NCBI GenBank assembly: GCA_009760855.2
Contig: WPIO01000006.1
Span: 2,203,001 to 2,267,000 of the forward strand
Source: Cristatella mucedo
Taxonomy: Eukaryota; Bryozoa; Phylactolaemata; Cristatellidae
DNA length: 64,000 bases
Direction of reading: 5' to 3'
The notes beneath the pieces were generated by a model, which was given only the letters and a program-made list of their open reading frames with translations, was not told the DNA's origin and searched no databases. The stretch's first letter is position 1. Each line of letters opens with the position of its first letter. The translations under genes were made by a program, and so were the position numbers. Below, one piece after another: positions 12,451 to 25,290 of the stretch.

Positions 12451-12975
12451 AAAAATTGGGTAAAAAATCAACTAATTTTTTAAGTGGTCTCTTAAAAGGT
12501 AAATATCTTAGGAATGCAATCCCAAATTTTGACGATCGAAACATAACTGGAAAATTAAAAAAAATCAAAGACCCAGATGCTGTCTGACCGGAAATATACC
12601 GGAAGTGAGTAACTGGCGTTCTTTGTTATGATTTTCGCTCTGAATTCTGCATGATTTGCTTAACCAGACCGATAAATACGCCAAATAGTAACTTTTTCGC
12701 TCTTCAAATGTAGTAAATAATGGTCATGCATCATTAATCTATCTGTACAAGTAAATTGTGTGGGGGCACCTGCAAGGTCCGAAAACAGTTGTAACAAGTT
12801 TGACCGCGTAGCTATACGCAAGCTGCCTAGCTACGCGGCATTCCCTGGTGGTAACATAACGGCCAAAGCCTATAAAGCCTGCAATGAGTTCCTTGACTGT
12901 ACTTTTTCCATCACAGCTTCTAACATATTTGTATTATGACTGAACCGGAAGTAATAAAGGAGGCGTCCCCCCCAG
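12451..12975. mobile_element. About 520-bp AT-rich insertion inside SINE-2, unclassified
   Basis: Interrupts SINE-2 between its head and body. The ends are faintly inverted (GGGGGTAGCCT at the left; GGGGGGACGCCT in the right reverse complement). The flanks GTGATTAAG and GACTGTAAG may be a worn duplication. No coding capacity. Confidence 0.4.
12804..12838. repeat. Perfect 11-bp inverted repeat, 13-nt loop
   Basis: CCGCGTAGCTA (12804-12814) and TAGCTACGCGG (12828-12838), at roughly two thirds of the AT-rich insertion. Confidence 0.85.
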
Positions 12976-13112
12976 ACGACTGTAAGGTGCTCGCCCTGAC
13001 CGAGGTCTGGCCGAAATCATGGGCTCGAGTCCCGTGGCATATGTGAAGCACCTGAATAGAGATTAAGTTATCTTAGAGCGCTGTACAGATGAATTATATA
13101 TTATATTATATT

Positions 13113-14440
13113 GACGCACGCTCTCCAAAGTGTTTTAGCTTGGCTTGAAGCATAGCTAAACGACTCAAGTCACAAGAGCCGAACTTGAGTCAGAACATCG
13201 CTTGGTAAGATGCCTATTCTGACTGGAAAGCAATACTTATTGGTAGGCTGGAGCTCAATAAATTGTTCTTTGAGTTCTTACCAAAGACCCTAAAACAAGT
13301 AACGGTAGACCAGCTAAACTCTAATATGGAGGGAATCAAAAACAAAGTGACAAAACCTTGAAGTCCATGCGCTGCTTGATGGGGAGCCAGGGATATAGTG
13401 GAGTAATGAGGCTGCTGCGATGCTCGCGACAGACACTTCGGCATTTAGAGTTTGCATCAATTGTAAACGCCTTGTTGCATAGGCCGAAAAACCTGCAAGC
13501 AGCGAGTCACAGAAGCCGAGACGAGATTTCACGAATGCATGGACCAATTTATATCTAGAATATCTGCCTAAGTAAGTCCGAATTTTAGCAATGTCATGTA
13601 GATGAAAGTAGGCAGACGACTGTGGAGCTGATATGGATGTCCAAGGAAAGGTCACACAAAGTAACAGAACAGCCAGATTTCGTACAGATGCTACAGCAGA
13701 TACGTGGGAGCCCATTTTAAGGGATAGGTTTTTCCAATTTCCGCGTCGCACTAGGTTCTGCCCATTACTAGTAAGTTGGTTTTATTGTCATTCAACTTGA
13801 GAAAGTTTGTTGCCATCCCGCAGAAAATGGTAGCAAGTGTGTTGAGAGAGTTTGAAGTGCTGAAAGACTGGGAGGAATGAAAGCATTGGTACATCTATGT
13901 GTCGTCGGCAAGGAATCGTGCTTGGCGACAACATCGGCAAGTGGGAGAATATGAATTGAAAAAAAGATGTGGACCCAGTGCAGAGCCCTGAGGTATATGT
14001 ACTTCTGCATTTTAATGGCTCCTCTGATATCAGTGCTCTGAAGTCTCTCCTACTGAGAGAGGCAAGAGGGAGAGCATACAGCATTGAGAAAAGAAGCAGG
14101 CGAAGCACGCAGCACCGAGGTAGTAGTACTGTACCGACTGTAGCGATTCCTGTGACTATCTTCTTTCGGTTCACGGCAGCACTCAAAGGTTTTCAACTGA
14201 GACAGAACCTAACCGAGCATAGCGTAGTGTCAGGCGAGTGCTCAGACGAGATGAGAGGTGCTCGAGAAGAATTTGGTGATCGGCAGTATCGAATGCGGCC
14301 GAAAGATCGATCAAAACAAGCAGATATCGTTTCCCAGGTCTGCATTCACGGGGATGTCGTCATACACCGTGAGCAATGCGGACTCTGTGGAATGATTAGC
14401 TCCGATATCTTAAAACTAGAACTCGCTTGCTGGGCTTGAA
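13113..14440 (-). pseudogene. LINE-A copy D: reverse transcriptase relic, longest in the window
   Basis: Non-LTR retrotransposon RT, decayed. On the minus strand, from 14340 down, the frame reads LVLIDLSAAFDTADHQILLE (DLSAAFDT at 14308-14282), the RT domain with its first catalytic Asp. Further down is a degenerate GxxxGS block near 13970, then the catalytic box as LADD (13912-13901), followed by Thr and a TAG (13897-13895) where Gln is usual. Then come SRLGFCDSLLAGF and the C-terminal region to 13340. Multiple stops and frame changes make it inactive. Its 3' end is at 12135-12411. Confidence 0.85.
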
Positions 14441-14892
14441 ATTTCCCCGTAAGAGTTTGCCTGGCCTGCCATTACTTATTACAGGGTCTTTGATAAGAAC
14501 TCTACGTACAACTTTTGTAGGCACTCGGTGCGAACCGTGTGGGTTGTCGGCGCGGAGATTCGAACAGCAAGCTGCCGATGGTTGACAAGGTTGAAGATCT
14601 CCTGAGGCAGCACCGGATGGACGAGGCTGGCAGCAAAAACGGCCATCGAGTTGCAAAGCCGCAATTGCATCCCCTCCTCAGCACCACCATCGGCAGCCAG
14701 ATTCTGGGTAGCTGTCCCATATTCCACTGTATCGATCGCACGAGCAAGGGATCGGCGAACGGGTGGTTCAGCCCTTTCAGATTGAGCTCGTTCGGTCAGC
14801 AGCTAAGCAAAGGATGCAGGCTGTCTCACAGAAAATAGGAGGACGACGACGAAGAAGAGCAGGATAATGAAAAGAACGAGTGAATCATAAAT
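14441..14892. other. No recognised feature
   Basis: May include a further decayed upstream part of the LINE-A copy D; nothing firm. Confidence 0.4.
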
Positions 14893-15033
14893 AGGTGCGT
14901 GCAGTGGTTAACGTGCTCGCCCTGACCAAGGTATGGCCGGGGTCGTGGGCTCGAGCCGCGAGGCATACGTAGGAGCAGCCGAAGAGAGATTAAGTTCTCT
15001 TAGGGTTCTATACAAATGAGTTGTATTTATGAG
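14893..15033 (+). mobile_element. SINE-2 copy
   Basis: GTGCTCGCCCTGACCAAGGT, a B-box-like GGGCTCGAGCC, then AGAGATTAAGTTCTCTTAGG and a short T-rich end. The 3' half matches the LINE-A tail. Confidence 0.75.
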
Positions 15034-15904
15034 TTCGCGAATATGTCCGTGTTTGCCTTCACTGGCTCATGCGAGGCGGGTCCAGAAGAGAAGTTGGCAC
15101 TGATAAATGCTGCAGGGCGATGGATGGCGTGACAGTGTAATGGCCGGCCACTCGGCCCTCCTTCGACAATCGGCTGATCCCGGCGAACGCGACGAGCAGA
15201 TCTGGCGCCTGGCTCACCAGGTCTGCGGGCCAGCCACGAGAGAGCGATAGTGATCTGCGGTATAATGGGCGCAATGCATGCACAGAGTGTATGCCCAGCA
15301 GCCAGCTGCTGCCGAGTACCTGTTCTGCTGGTGAGGCCGCGTCGTAGACTAGCCATCTGCCACTTGCAAAAGGGGCCATTGCCACGAGGCCATCACTTAT
15401 CACGTCACGTCAAGTCTAATCGACCGCGGTCTTTCCTAGAACCGCTGCGTTAGCCTGCCGGCCGCTGGCTGATAGACGTGGGCAGCTTGAAAAGCGAGTT
15501 GTTGTGAAACTGCAGCGATCGGCGATCGGGGCTCAGCCAACATGCAAACGGCCACTGGAGTCTGGCTGCTGTGCAGTGAGTGGCTGGTGCTTCATATGGC
15601 AGATCGCTTGGCATGCTCGAGTCTGAGAACGCATCGAGACTCTGACGTGAATACCGACGGCTTTCGACGGCTGCCGCTCCGGCAACGAGTATCTTCGGTC
15701 ACGAGCAAGCCAGCGCTGGGTGCTGCCATCACTTGTTCGGCTGCATTTACAAATGTCGAGCTCGCAAGGTCAGAAGCTACAGTACAGCCAAAGCCTAACC
15801 GTCAGCCACTCATGCTCAAGGAGTGGCCATTGTGTGTCGGTTGAGAACTGCGAAATTGAGGCGAGCATTTCAATCTAACCGAGGCACGGCATGTGTGTCA
15901 TACT
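15034..15904. other. No recognised feature
   Basis: Unassigned sequence with short open frames only. Confidence 0.5.
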
Positions 15905-16725
15905 GTATCGCGGTCTGTAGCTCCACAAAGTCACAAAGACTAAGCCGGTGTTACTCAGCCGAGTTTTCGGTATCGCACCCAAAGCATGAGCAGCACATGT
16001 AAAGCGCCTAGAAAGAGACTGAGTTCTCTGAGGGTGCTCTATCAAGTGCATTACTATTATTATTATTATTTGGTATGCATGAGGTAGCCAGCAGAATTCA
16101 TTTCACGAAACAAAGAGAAAGTGCAAAGCATAGCTGAGTTAGGAAGCAGTCAAGGAAGTCAGTAGCATGGAAGTAGCAGCTCAGGGCGGCTACAAAGGGT
16201 GTGCCACAGTCGGCAGCAGCTTAGCAGTTGGCGTTGCAAAAGAATTGTGGAAGCAAGTGCACAGTCGAGGACCTGCAGAGCATGCGCTTCTGTCAGAAAC
16301 TGTCTTTATGCGGAGGTACGAAAAAGCTAACTGATTGTCTATAGCGACCTGAGGGTGAAAGAAGGCTGAAACTAGTGCAGCAGCTCAGCTAGATATGAAT
16401 GATTCGAGCCATGGCGGGCTGTATAGGTCGGTGTGAGACTTTAGCCCTGTACCGAAGCCATCTGAGTGGCTGCAGCAAAGGAGACACATGGCTGAAACTC
16501 AGGGATTTGTTTACTGACCTTTTAGCTACATTCATCACCAGCTACAGAGTCTTGATGGATTTTTCCGGTAGACGAGCTAAAACGGAATTGCAGTAATCCA
16601 GACTGGTCAGAACCAGGGAGCTAGTTGTTTTTAGCAAAGCAGCCTGACAGACAGCCCCTAATCTTAGACAGTGATCTGACGTACTGGCCAGCTGTGGAGG
16701 CAGTATGTCTAATGAAAAAATAGGA
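15905..16725 (-). mobile_element. LINE-B relic: RT end through 3' region, interrupted by a LINE-A tail
   Basis: The minus-strand frame at about 16640-16545 reads LTSLDYCNSVLARLPEKSIK, the conserved RT C-terminal start. The 3' part (GGAAGTAGCAGCTCAGG, then CACGAAACAAAGAGAAAG) matches the copy at 33440. A LINE-A tail sits within it at 15991-16070. Confidence 0.7.
15991..16070 (+). mobile_element. 80-bp LINE-A 3' stub inserted in LINE-B
   Basis: ATGTAAAGCGCCTAGAAAGA, then GAGTTCTCTGAGGGTGC, ending in ATT repeats. Extreme 5' truncation of LINE-A. Confidence 0.8.
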
Positions 16726-18475
16726 CTGTGGTATGTGGCGGTTCGCGATCGGACCGGCATCATGGTGCACGGAACTAGTTGACCGGCTTCCTTGTGCATC
16801 ACTTGCATGGCAATTGGCTCACTGGCGCACGTGTCGTGCACTCTCGGTGGCCGATCTCTCAAGTCATTGCATTAAGAAAGACAAGGGTGGGTATCCAGCC
16901 TCTGACCGAATTCAGTGCACGGACACGTGACACAAGCAAACGTGACAGAAACAACCTTCCAGTGCTACGATAGGGCTACGATTGGCATCCGGTAAATGAC
17001 TCTGCTGCATGTTTATTTCATCACGACGGTCTATATTAGTCTCTGATCGATTCCATAAGTGAAAGCAAAGCTTTAGGCTTGTGCTGGCAAATCAGAGGTA
17101 TTTGCAATGACAAGTCTTTCTGTATTTCTCCAAAAAGAAGTCAATCTCTATTCCGACCCTTTGCAACTCTCTGCAAGAGAATTAAGTTAGCATTTGACTA
17201 GACGACTCAGGCTTTATCGATACGTGGAGGTGTCTGAAATCTGACGCTCAAGCACGTACTCGAGCTATTAGTGAGCAATTGGACCGCTGATCATTCGAGC
17301 ACTAGAAGTAAACATCACGTACCTCTGGGCTGTAGCCAAGGAGGCCGCTACATTGTGTAGCTGCAGCTGAACTACGCAGCTGAGACTGAGCAACTTGACC
17401 TTGGTAGTCCTGAGGGCAGTTAGCTATCAGTACTCCCATTCTAGCTGGCCACGAAGAGGTTGATTAGCCGGCGTGGCGATTCGAAACTGCTCAGCTCAGG
17501 CAGCACCAGATAGCTGCATCCAGTGGCGAAATTGTGAGAGTGAGGAATATGCTCGTCAGAGAGGCGCAGTCAGAGAGGCGCCGTCAGAGAGGCCCTGCTC
17601 TCCCACGTGTATCTGCTTAGCAAGTAACCGGAGCAGCAATTGAAACTGCACTGCATTGCACCCACGGAGGCCGGCCAGTCAGCCGAAGGGCATCTGCCCT
17701 TCTGCGGGATTAGAAGAGATCGGTGCGACTTGTGGGAGTGCCGGGATAGCCGACACCCCTGTCGGCAGCCAGCGGCAGCAGCCGACGGCTAATTTTGGGG
17801 CTGCAGCAGCTGGCCCGTCCATCGTCTAGCAGCCGGAGGCTAATCATACTGCAGACCGAGACATGACAGACGATGCTTCTGCATTGCCTCAGCTCCGGTC
17901 AGCCAGAACTCGGGAGGTCAGAGGAGGTCACTCTTGGTGCTCAGTACCTGCGTACACGTATGTCCGACGTGCTCAGCTGATCTGGCCAGACGGCTGACAA
18001 ATGTGCTCCAAGGCGAGAGAAAAGTGCACAGCTTTTCAAGAGGCAGATAGTTGAGCTCCCTGCAGAGAGGCTGTCGCAGGGCCAAGCATACGTCACATGC
18101 GATCTTGTAGCCGGTGCAGCACGAAGCAGCACCGGCTATAAGATCGCTCAAATTGTCAAGATGTCACTGAGCGCCCCAGCTCACAATTCAGAGGTATGAG
18201 GTCATTGGGTCGATAATGAGTACCGGTATATGCATCTGGGTTTTTTTTGGTATTCTGGAACAATCGTCTGAGAGGACTCAGAACTGATAACACTCGGAGG
18301 CTCCAGGCAGCAGTCGGCAGCTCTTTGCTGACCTCTGACACTTGCAGGCCGAATGCCTTCTCGTCTTGTACTTCAATATTTGCCTGGACCAGCGGCTTGG
18401 CGATAGCGCTTCCGCTTTCTTTATTTCAATAAAACTTACATGGCTAGAAGCTGTGCATTGAAACAGCACTGACAT
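16726..18475. other. Mostly unassigned; short tandem repeat and a hairpin
   Basis: Three copies of a 15-bp GTCAGAGAGGCGC-type unit lie at 17556-17599. A hairpin is listed separately. No gene recognised. Confidence 0.5.
18099..18147. repeat. 19-bp inverted repeat with one mismatch, 11-nt loop
   Basis: GCGATCTTGTAGCCGGTGC (18099-18117) pairs with GCACCGGCTATAAGATCGC (18129-18147). The single mismatch would be a G-U pair in RNA. Confidence 0.85.
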
Positions 18476-19245
<770 letters not shown>

Positions 19246-20998
19246 CAACCTCAAGCTAAATGCACCATTCAGAGGCAGCAGCAAATCCGAGCGAACCTAT
19301 GCCGATTTTGAGAGCTGCAATCAGCTGCTAGCAAACCGTTTCCAGCTGCTGATCGTCAAGACTCGTCTGAGTGGTTTGCACAGCAGGCTTTTACTTGGCC
19401 TTGAAATCAATCTTGCGTCACGACTTGCATCCTGATCGGCTTCGCGAGCGAGGGCATCGGCATAGCAGCTCGCGAAATCCAGCGAAGGTGGGAAATGCAG
19501 CGAAGAGTCGGCATGCGTAGCGATAGCATGGAATTCGCCCACTTTGGCTCGTCGTTAATTATCACGACGTCTGACTTTTAATCAATAGATCGAGCTTAAA
19601 GTGCAGAAATGAAGCCCTCTTCTGGACAAGTTCGAAGCTCGCATCGCTGCCAATCAATGTTCATAACATCGTAACAAGCAGCTGGCTTAAAAGCAGTCGT
19701 TGGCTGCAGTACGGCACTGCAGCGAAAGACGCCCGGTACCAGCTGCAGTGCAGCGCTTCATCTCCTTGACCGTTGCCCTAGCGCCCCCTTCGCCGCCCCA
19801 TCCCCATGCGGCTTTCTCCCAGGCTCGTCTCGTCCTCTCTCGTTGCTTTTTCTTCCCATCCTCCTCTCTTTCCTACTCCTCTTGTCTCCTCTCTTCTCGG
19901 GCTGTAGTAAAACAAAACTCGTCTTACAGAGTCTCGGCGTCTAAAAGTGCCCTCACCTCTGAGGACACGAAACTGCATGCCAGGTTGCGCCATTGCGGAC
20001 AGCAGATGTCCAATTCCAGTGGATCCACTCATCCACGATCGCGAGCAACTGTAAATGAACACAGTCACTACTTGCCCCTAGTTAAGCGGTCTGACGAAAT
20101 ATCGTGCCATTTTCAACGGGCAGATCGTTCGCTAACGGCCACCAAACTTCGATACTTCGGGACGAGGCTAAGCCGCATTCCTGAAGCAGCACTATCGTTC
20201 CCCGTCATTTCTTCGTTGCCGACAAGTTTTGTAAATCGCTATTGAATGTGATTCCGAAATGTTAAACTCAGCTGACTGAGTACCACTACACAGACTTTGG
20301 TGAACTACAAGTAGCTTTCGCTTAGCCGTCGTCGTCGTCGTTGGATCGCTACCGAACGTGTATTGATAAATAAAGAGACCGAGGCCAAGGGCCCCCGAGT
20401 GGGATGCCACTTAACGTATGTAGCTTGAAACGTATGCACTTGCATGTGGCATTTTGCACACCTTGAAATAATTCGAAATATTTGCTATATAATATCAATA
20501 CTAATAGACCTAGTTGCCTCGAGATGCATTCTAAAAGACGCCAAGCCAGCTTACGCCTCTGACAGGGACGACCTCGCATCCTTAGACTCCTCAGCGAGAC
20601 TCCACCTGCGTACGTGCGTCTATGCCTAGAGCTTCCTATAGGGCGCACTTTTAAGAAACGCCGGAGGTTCTCCGATGCTAAGTACGGTCAGATGAACGTT
20701 ACGTTAGATTAGCATACATGAGATCGCTCTTCCCAGGAGGACAAATACTGCCGGACGAATAATTCGAATCAGGTGGCGCAATCAAGGAGCGTACTTTAGG
20801 TTTCTCCTCTTGCCCAATGGCGGCATGTTGACACTTCGAAGACCCAGGGCACCCAGCGTCTGCCCGTGCCGGTCGGCCTGCTATCGCCTGCGGCATCAGC
20901 CTACGGCATTTACTTTCGTTCGCTGCCGCCGGGCACGCAACGACTGGAATCGAGTTGCCGACGCCGACACGTAAACCGATTCGTCTTTTTCCTTAGCC
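19246..20998. other. No recognised feature
   Basis: Unassigned; a GTCGTC run near 20325. Open frames are short and on both strands. Confidence 0.5.
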
Positions 20999-21090
<92 letters not shown>

Positions 21091-21195
21091 ACTCTCTCTC
21101 TCTCTCTCTCTCTCTTCCTCTCTCCTCTCTCTCTCTCGCTCTCTCTCTCTCACTCTCTCTCTCCTCTCTCCCTCTCTCTCTCTCTTTCTCTCTCC

Positions 21196-21256
<61 letters not shown>

Positions 21257-21334
21257 TCCCAGTCTCTGTCTCTGTCTTCCTCCCTCTATCTCCCTCTCTA
21301 CCTCTCCCCCTCTCCCTCTCTCCCTCTCTACCTC

Positions 21335-21399
<65 letters not shown>

Positions 21400-21625
21400 C
21401 ACTCTCCCCTATCTCCCCCTTTTTCTCTCCCTTTCCTTCTTCCTCCCTTTCGCTCTTTATCTCTCTCTTCTTTCTCTCTTTCCCTCTCTCTCTCTCTACC
21501 TCACACCCTCTCTCTCTCTCTCCCCTCTCCCTCCCCTGTGCTCTCTCTCTCTCCCTTTCTCTGTCTCTCACTCCCCCTCTCCCTCCCTTCCTCTCTCTCT
21601 CTCTCTCCTCCCTTCTCTTTCTTGC
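20999..21625 (+). repeat. TC array, about 0.63 kb
   Basis: Pure TC runs (about 21002-21087, 21200-21253 and 21340-21394) separated by CCTC and TTTC variants. Confidence 0.95.
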
Positions 21626-23263
21626 TCGCTCTCTGCTTACTGTCCAGTCGGTTGGGCTTCTCTAAAATTCCAAGCCTATCTGATGCGATGCTCGCTAGCC
21701 CGCTGTATGACTGCTGTCACGGATATATGTTGCAGATAGTGTAATCGAATCCTTGCTAAGCATGGAAAGCCACCTACCACTCTATCTGTTAAAGAAGATG
21801 TTGCCTGTATCTACACCTGAAAATGTGCATGGCCGCCATCTCAGTGAAGCCCTAAGTAGCCTTTGGGGCGCCGGCTTCCGCCGCCGTCTGCTCCATCCTT
21901 CGTTCAGCAGGTTATGGTGATCCCTGTCACTAATTGGCTGGTTACGTCTGATATTTCAGAGCTTATGGCCCTAAAGATCTGCAGATTGTATACTAAAGGT
22001 TCTTTCAGTGGGCCACCACAGAGACGTCTGGCAACTAGGCAAGCTATCTTTGGCTCAGCTAGAAGCTTGTATACATCTAAGCTATTTGCAGCTCAATGCA
22101 ACTGCATAACTTGACTCCAGCCATCGGCTGTGCTTCACTACCTAAATCACAATGATCAGACCAGGCCATTACTTCACGAAGGTGGCGGCACAGCCGGATT
22201 TTGGCTAGAGATCTTTTGTTTTGACAGCCAAAGGAAACCCAGTTCCAGGGAGAGAGAGAGAGAGAGAGAGAGAGAGCAGCTGCAGCAACTGCAACGAATG
22301 CATTCCTTAATGCGATGAGTCATCTCGGCTACGATGTAGAACTTTGCTTTATCGGTGTCTGGTGGGGGCTGGCAAAGGGAAAGCCTCTGGGCAACCTCGG
22401 CAACCTTGGCATCAGAAGTCTGCACCAACTTGGCCCGGCCGACGACTCCGTCCATCCGTCCGTCCGTCCGTCCGTCCGTCCGTCCCTCCCACTCGTTGGC
22501 CGTCTCGCTGCCTGTCTCACTGCCTGTCTCACTGCTGTGGCAGCTTGCCAGCGAGCTTGTTTATGCTTGTCTTGCGTTCTTCGCAGCTCACTTTGACTCC
22601 GTCTTCACCTTCTCGTACACCTTCACCCTCCCGTTCACCTTCGCCATCTGATAGCCATCTCATATAGCCCTAAGTAGGTGTAAACAAGGCTTATGTAAGA
22701 CCTAATATGTGGCATGACTCCAACCAGCTGTGTGAAGACTGAACAACCTTCTTGCAGAGGAAAGGAGAGCTGTCTATGCATAACAAACCACAGGCCAGCT
22801 AACAAGGGACTTTCAAGATCGGTCGGAGAGCACATCGAAACCAGGTTCACCTCATGCTTTCACGAACTCTTGGCGAACGTCTCGGTCCTCGTGCACTGTG
22901 AGTAGCCTCCACAGAAGCACTCTGCTGCAAGATGGCGAGAGGCCATAGGTCTTTGTCAAACTGCATGTAAAAACTCAGGTGCCGATGCCTAACCTAACCA
23001 CGACCACTCTAAGACAGGCACACAACACACCGTCAGTTGGCCTGTGGGAACTACCACGGGCACGAATCACCTTCATTTTTTTATAGTCTGCATAGCAGCA
23101 TTGGCTCGCAACAGCAGCCATTTCTGAGCAGTGTATTGCATAAAAGTACATCCTCGGTTTGAACTGCACTTTGAACAGCTAGTTTACACTTGGAAGAAAA
23201 TACTCGTAGAACCCAACCATGCGGTAGCTGCAACTTATAAACGAGCTATCTTCCCATAATTTA
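21626..23263. other. Unassigned, with GA and CCGT microsatellites
   Basis: GA run at 22252-22276 and CCGT repeats at 22451-22486. No gene recognised. Confidence 0.5.
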
Positions 23264-23345
23264 GTAATAATAATATTAATACATTTGTACAGCCCCATCG
23301 CAGGACTAAATCTCTCTCGGCAATTTACAGATGCTGCAAAGACAG
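23264..23345 (-). mobile_element. LINE-A 3' stub, diverged
   Basis: AATAATAATATTAATACATT, then TACAGCCCCATCGCAGGACT and AAATCTCTCTCGG are a worn minus-strand tail. Confidence 0.5.
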
Positions 23346-23374
23346 CAGCAATTTAGCCCAAGTATAGAAATTCT

Positions 23375-23505
23375 GGCACTTCGTGACATAGGCCTTGGGT
23401 TCGAATCCTCCAGCAGGCAATTCTTTAGTGTCTAGTGCAAACAACATGACAACCTGTAAGGATTTGTTGCTGCTATATAAGTGAGGCAGTTTGATCAGAT
23501 AACCT
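23375..23505 (+). mobile_element. SINE-1 copy, degenerate
   Basis: GGGTTCGAATCCTCCAGCAG (B box), then TGTTGCTGCTATATAAGTGA and GGCAGTTTGATCAGATAAC follow the SINE-1 order with many changes. Confidence 0.5.
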
Positions 23506-23585
23506 TTATATTGCCTTTAGTCATGAACTAGTGCAATGTAGGTGAAACCATGTGATGCAAATATGCTAAGAATAACTATCATAAG

Positions 23586-23885
<300 letters not shown>

Positions 23886-24283
23886 GACTATATAATCTAC
23901 TATATATAATATTCCAGACATAACTGCTGTTATGCCACTGCTGCTGTACAGAATCAGAAAATAAAAACGATTCATGCTCGAGGTATTTCTTCCACATTAT
24001 TGTTTTTCGTAAAATCACCTGATAGGTGAGATGTATTGCAAGCCGATTTCGGCCGTCAATTCAGCCGCATTACTATCCACATAGAAACGTACTATTAGTG
24101 CTGCCTTATTCTAATTAATGCCCCTCGTGTACTCTTCAGCAGAAACTAAGTTTCACCCAAGCCAGCCAAATTGAGACGTAAGGATTGGGCTTGCCAGCCT
24201 TATGGCTTGCAATAGCCTACTCATGCGACCTCCACGTCCTCCTCGTCCTCCTCCTCAATGGACTCTTGCACCTTAAAATTTAT
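23886..24283. other. No recognised feature
   Basis: AT-rich unassigned sequence. Confidence 0.5.
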
Positions 24284-24487
24284 AAATGCGTAATTCATTT
24301 GTGTAGCGCACTAAGAGAACTTGATCTCTATTCAGATGCTTTACACAGATTGAGTTCTCTGAGGGCGCTTTATCAAGTGCATTATTATTATTATTATTAT
24401 TACACATGCCACGGGGCTCAACCCACGACCTCGGCCAGACCTTGGTCGGGGCTAGCACCCTTAACCTCTGGGGCCAAACCAGCTCGG
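24284..24487 (-). mobile_element. SINE-2 copy split by a LINE-A stub
   Basis: On the minus strand: GGCCGAGCTGGTTTGGCCCC, GTGCTAGCCCCGACCAAGG, a B-box-like GTGGGTTGAGCCCC, then after the insertion CATCTGAATAGAGATCAAGT and a LINE-A-like end. Confidence 0.8.
24348..24399 (+). mobile_element. 52-bp LINE-A stub with 7-bp target duplication
   Basis: GATTGAGTTCTCTGAGGGCG to an ATT tail. TTACACA flanks it at 24341-24347 and 24400-24406. Confidence 0.8.
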
Positions 24488-24519
24488 CCTTGCTACTCGT
24501 CGGGTTGCAGCAGTCGTCC

Positions 24520-24700
24520 TTCCAGGCATTCCTTGCACTCAATTGAAGCCTTTCAGTGATCGTGCCGTCGGAGCTTATGCTGCGAAAAGTCTGGAGCTTG
24601 ATTCCGGCTTCTGTCACCATCTACTCGAGGTTTTTGTGCCATTTAATAGTTTCAGCAAAGGTTTCGTCTGTTCCCTCTTCAGTTGTCTCCCCGTAACACG
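24520..24700 (+). mobile_element. LINE C-terminal fragment, diverged
   Basis: The translation KPFSDRAVGAYAAKSLE, then FNSFSKGFVCSLFS, resembles the post-RT segment of the LINE-A/B type (GDRAF..AAK.WN, then F..FK..L...LF). Confidence 0.5.
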
Positions 24701-25094
24701 TCCTCTTTCGGCATTCCTTTTCGTGCTTTACAGCCATCGCACGTTTCACTCGTCGCCGGCAGATGACGCTGCGGCCAATGCAGGCGCCAGGCACTGGAAC
24801 TGCAGCAGCAGCAGCAGCAGTTCCAGTCCAAATGAGCTGCTCTCGGAAGCATTCGTGCCCAAAAGCTCTCACGCTGCGACTCTTTCATTTCCTGCCTCGG
24901 AGGTCTCATAGGAACGTATGGGAAACTCATGAGACTCCCGTTCGCTGATCATCCAACGGCTGCTCCTCTCTGCACTGCCATTCACCTCAGGTAGCCATAC
25001 TCAGCAAGTTGATGGGTCGATTAAGCATCTATAGAGGGAAACTTTGATCTGCCATCTAGAAATTCTTTGCTCAATACCCAAGCAGATCACTAGA
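24701..25094. other. Unassigned, short GCA repeat
   Basis: GCAGCA run at 24802-24822; no gene recognised. Confidence 0.5.
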
Positions 25095-25290
25095 ATGGGA
25101 TATTCGAGCGAGCCAGCGAATCGATCGCCCGCACGTGTCTCCTTTGCTGAAAGAGCTTGGATGGCTGCCGGCTGATCGAAGGATACACAGCAAAGTCCTT
25201 AAACTGACCCACAATGCCGGCCACGGTTCATACCTAGCTAAACTGCTGCACCAGATTCATTGCATTACATCACTGCTCCACTGTCACGAC
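25095..25290 (+). mobile_element. LINE-B RT C-terminal fragment
   Basis: SPLLKELGWLPADRRIHSKV, then LKLTHNAGHG, then LAKLLHQ parallels the copy at 62221-62530 (LLKELGWLPVDQRIQSKV). Confidence 0.7.

Larger units (their letters stand above)
12412..13112 (+). mobile_element. SINE-2 copy inserted into LINE-A, itself split by an AT-rich insertion
   Basis: The head GCCGAGCTCGTTTGGCCCAG is at 12412; the body resumes near 12976 with GGTGCTCGCCCTGACCGAGG and the B-box-like GGGCTCGAGTCCC. The 3' part (GAATAGAGATTAAGTTATCT) resembles the LINE-A tail. Confidence 0.7.

Noticed and set aside
15984-16083. GCATGAG on both sides of the LINE-A stub as a target duplication
   Set aside because: Alignment with other LINE-B tails shows the right-hand copy belongs to LINE-B itself and the left-hand copy does not line up with the same site.
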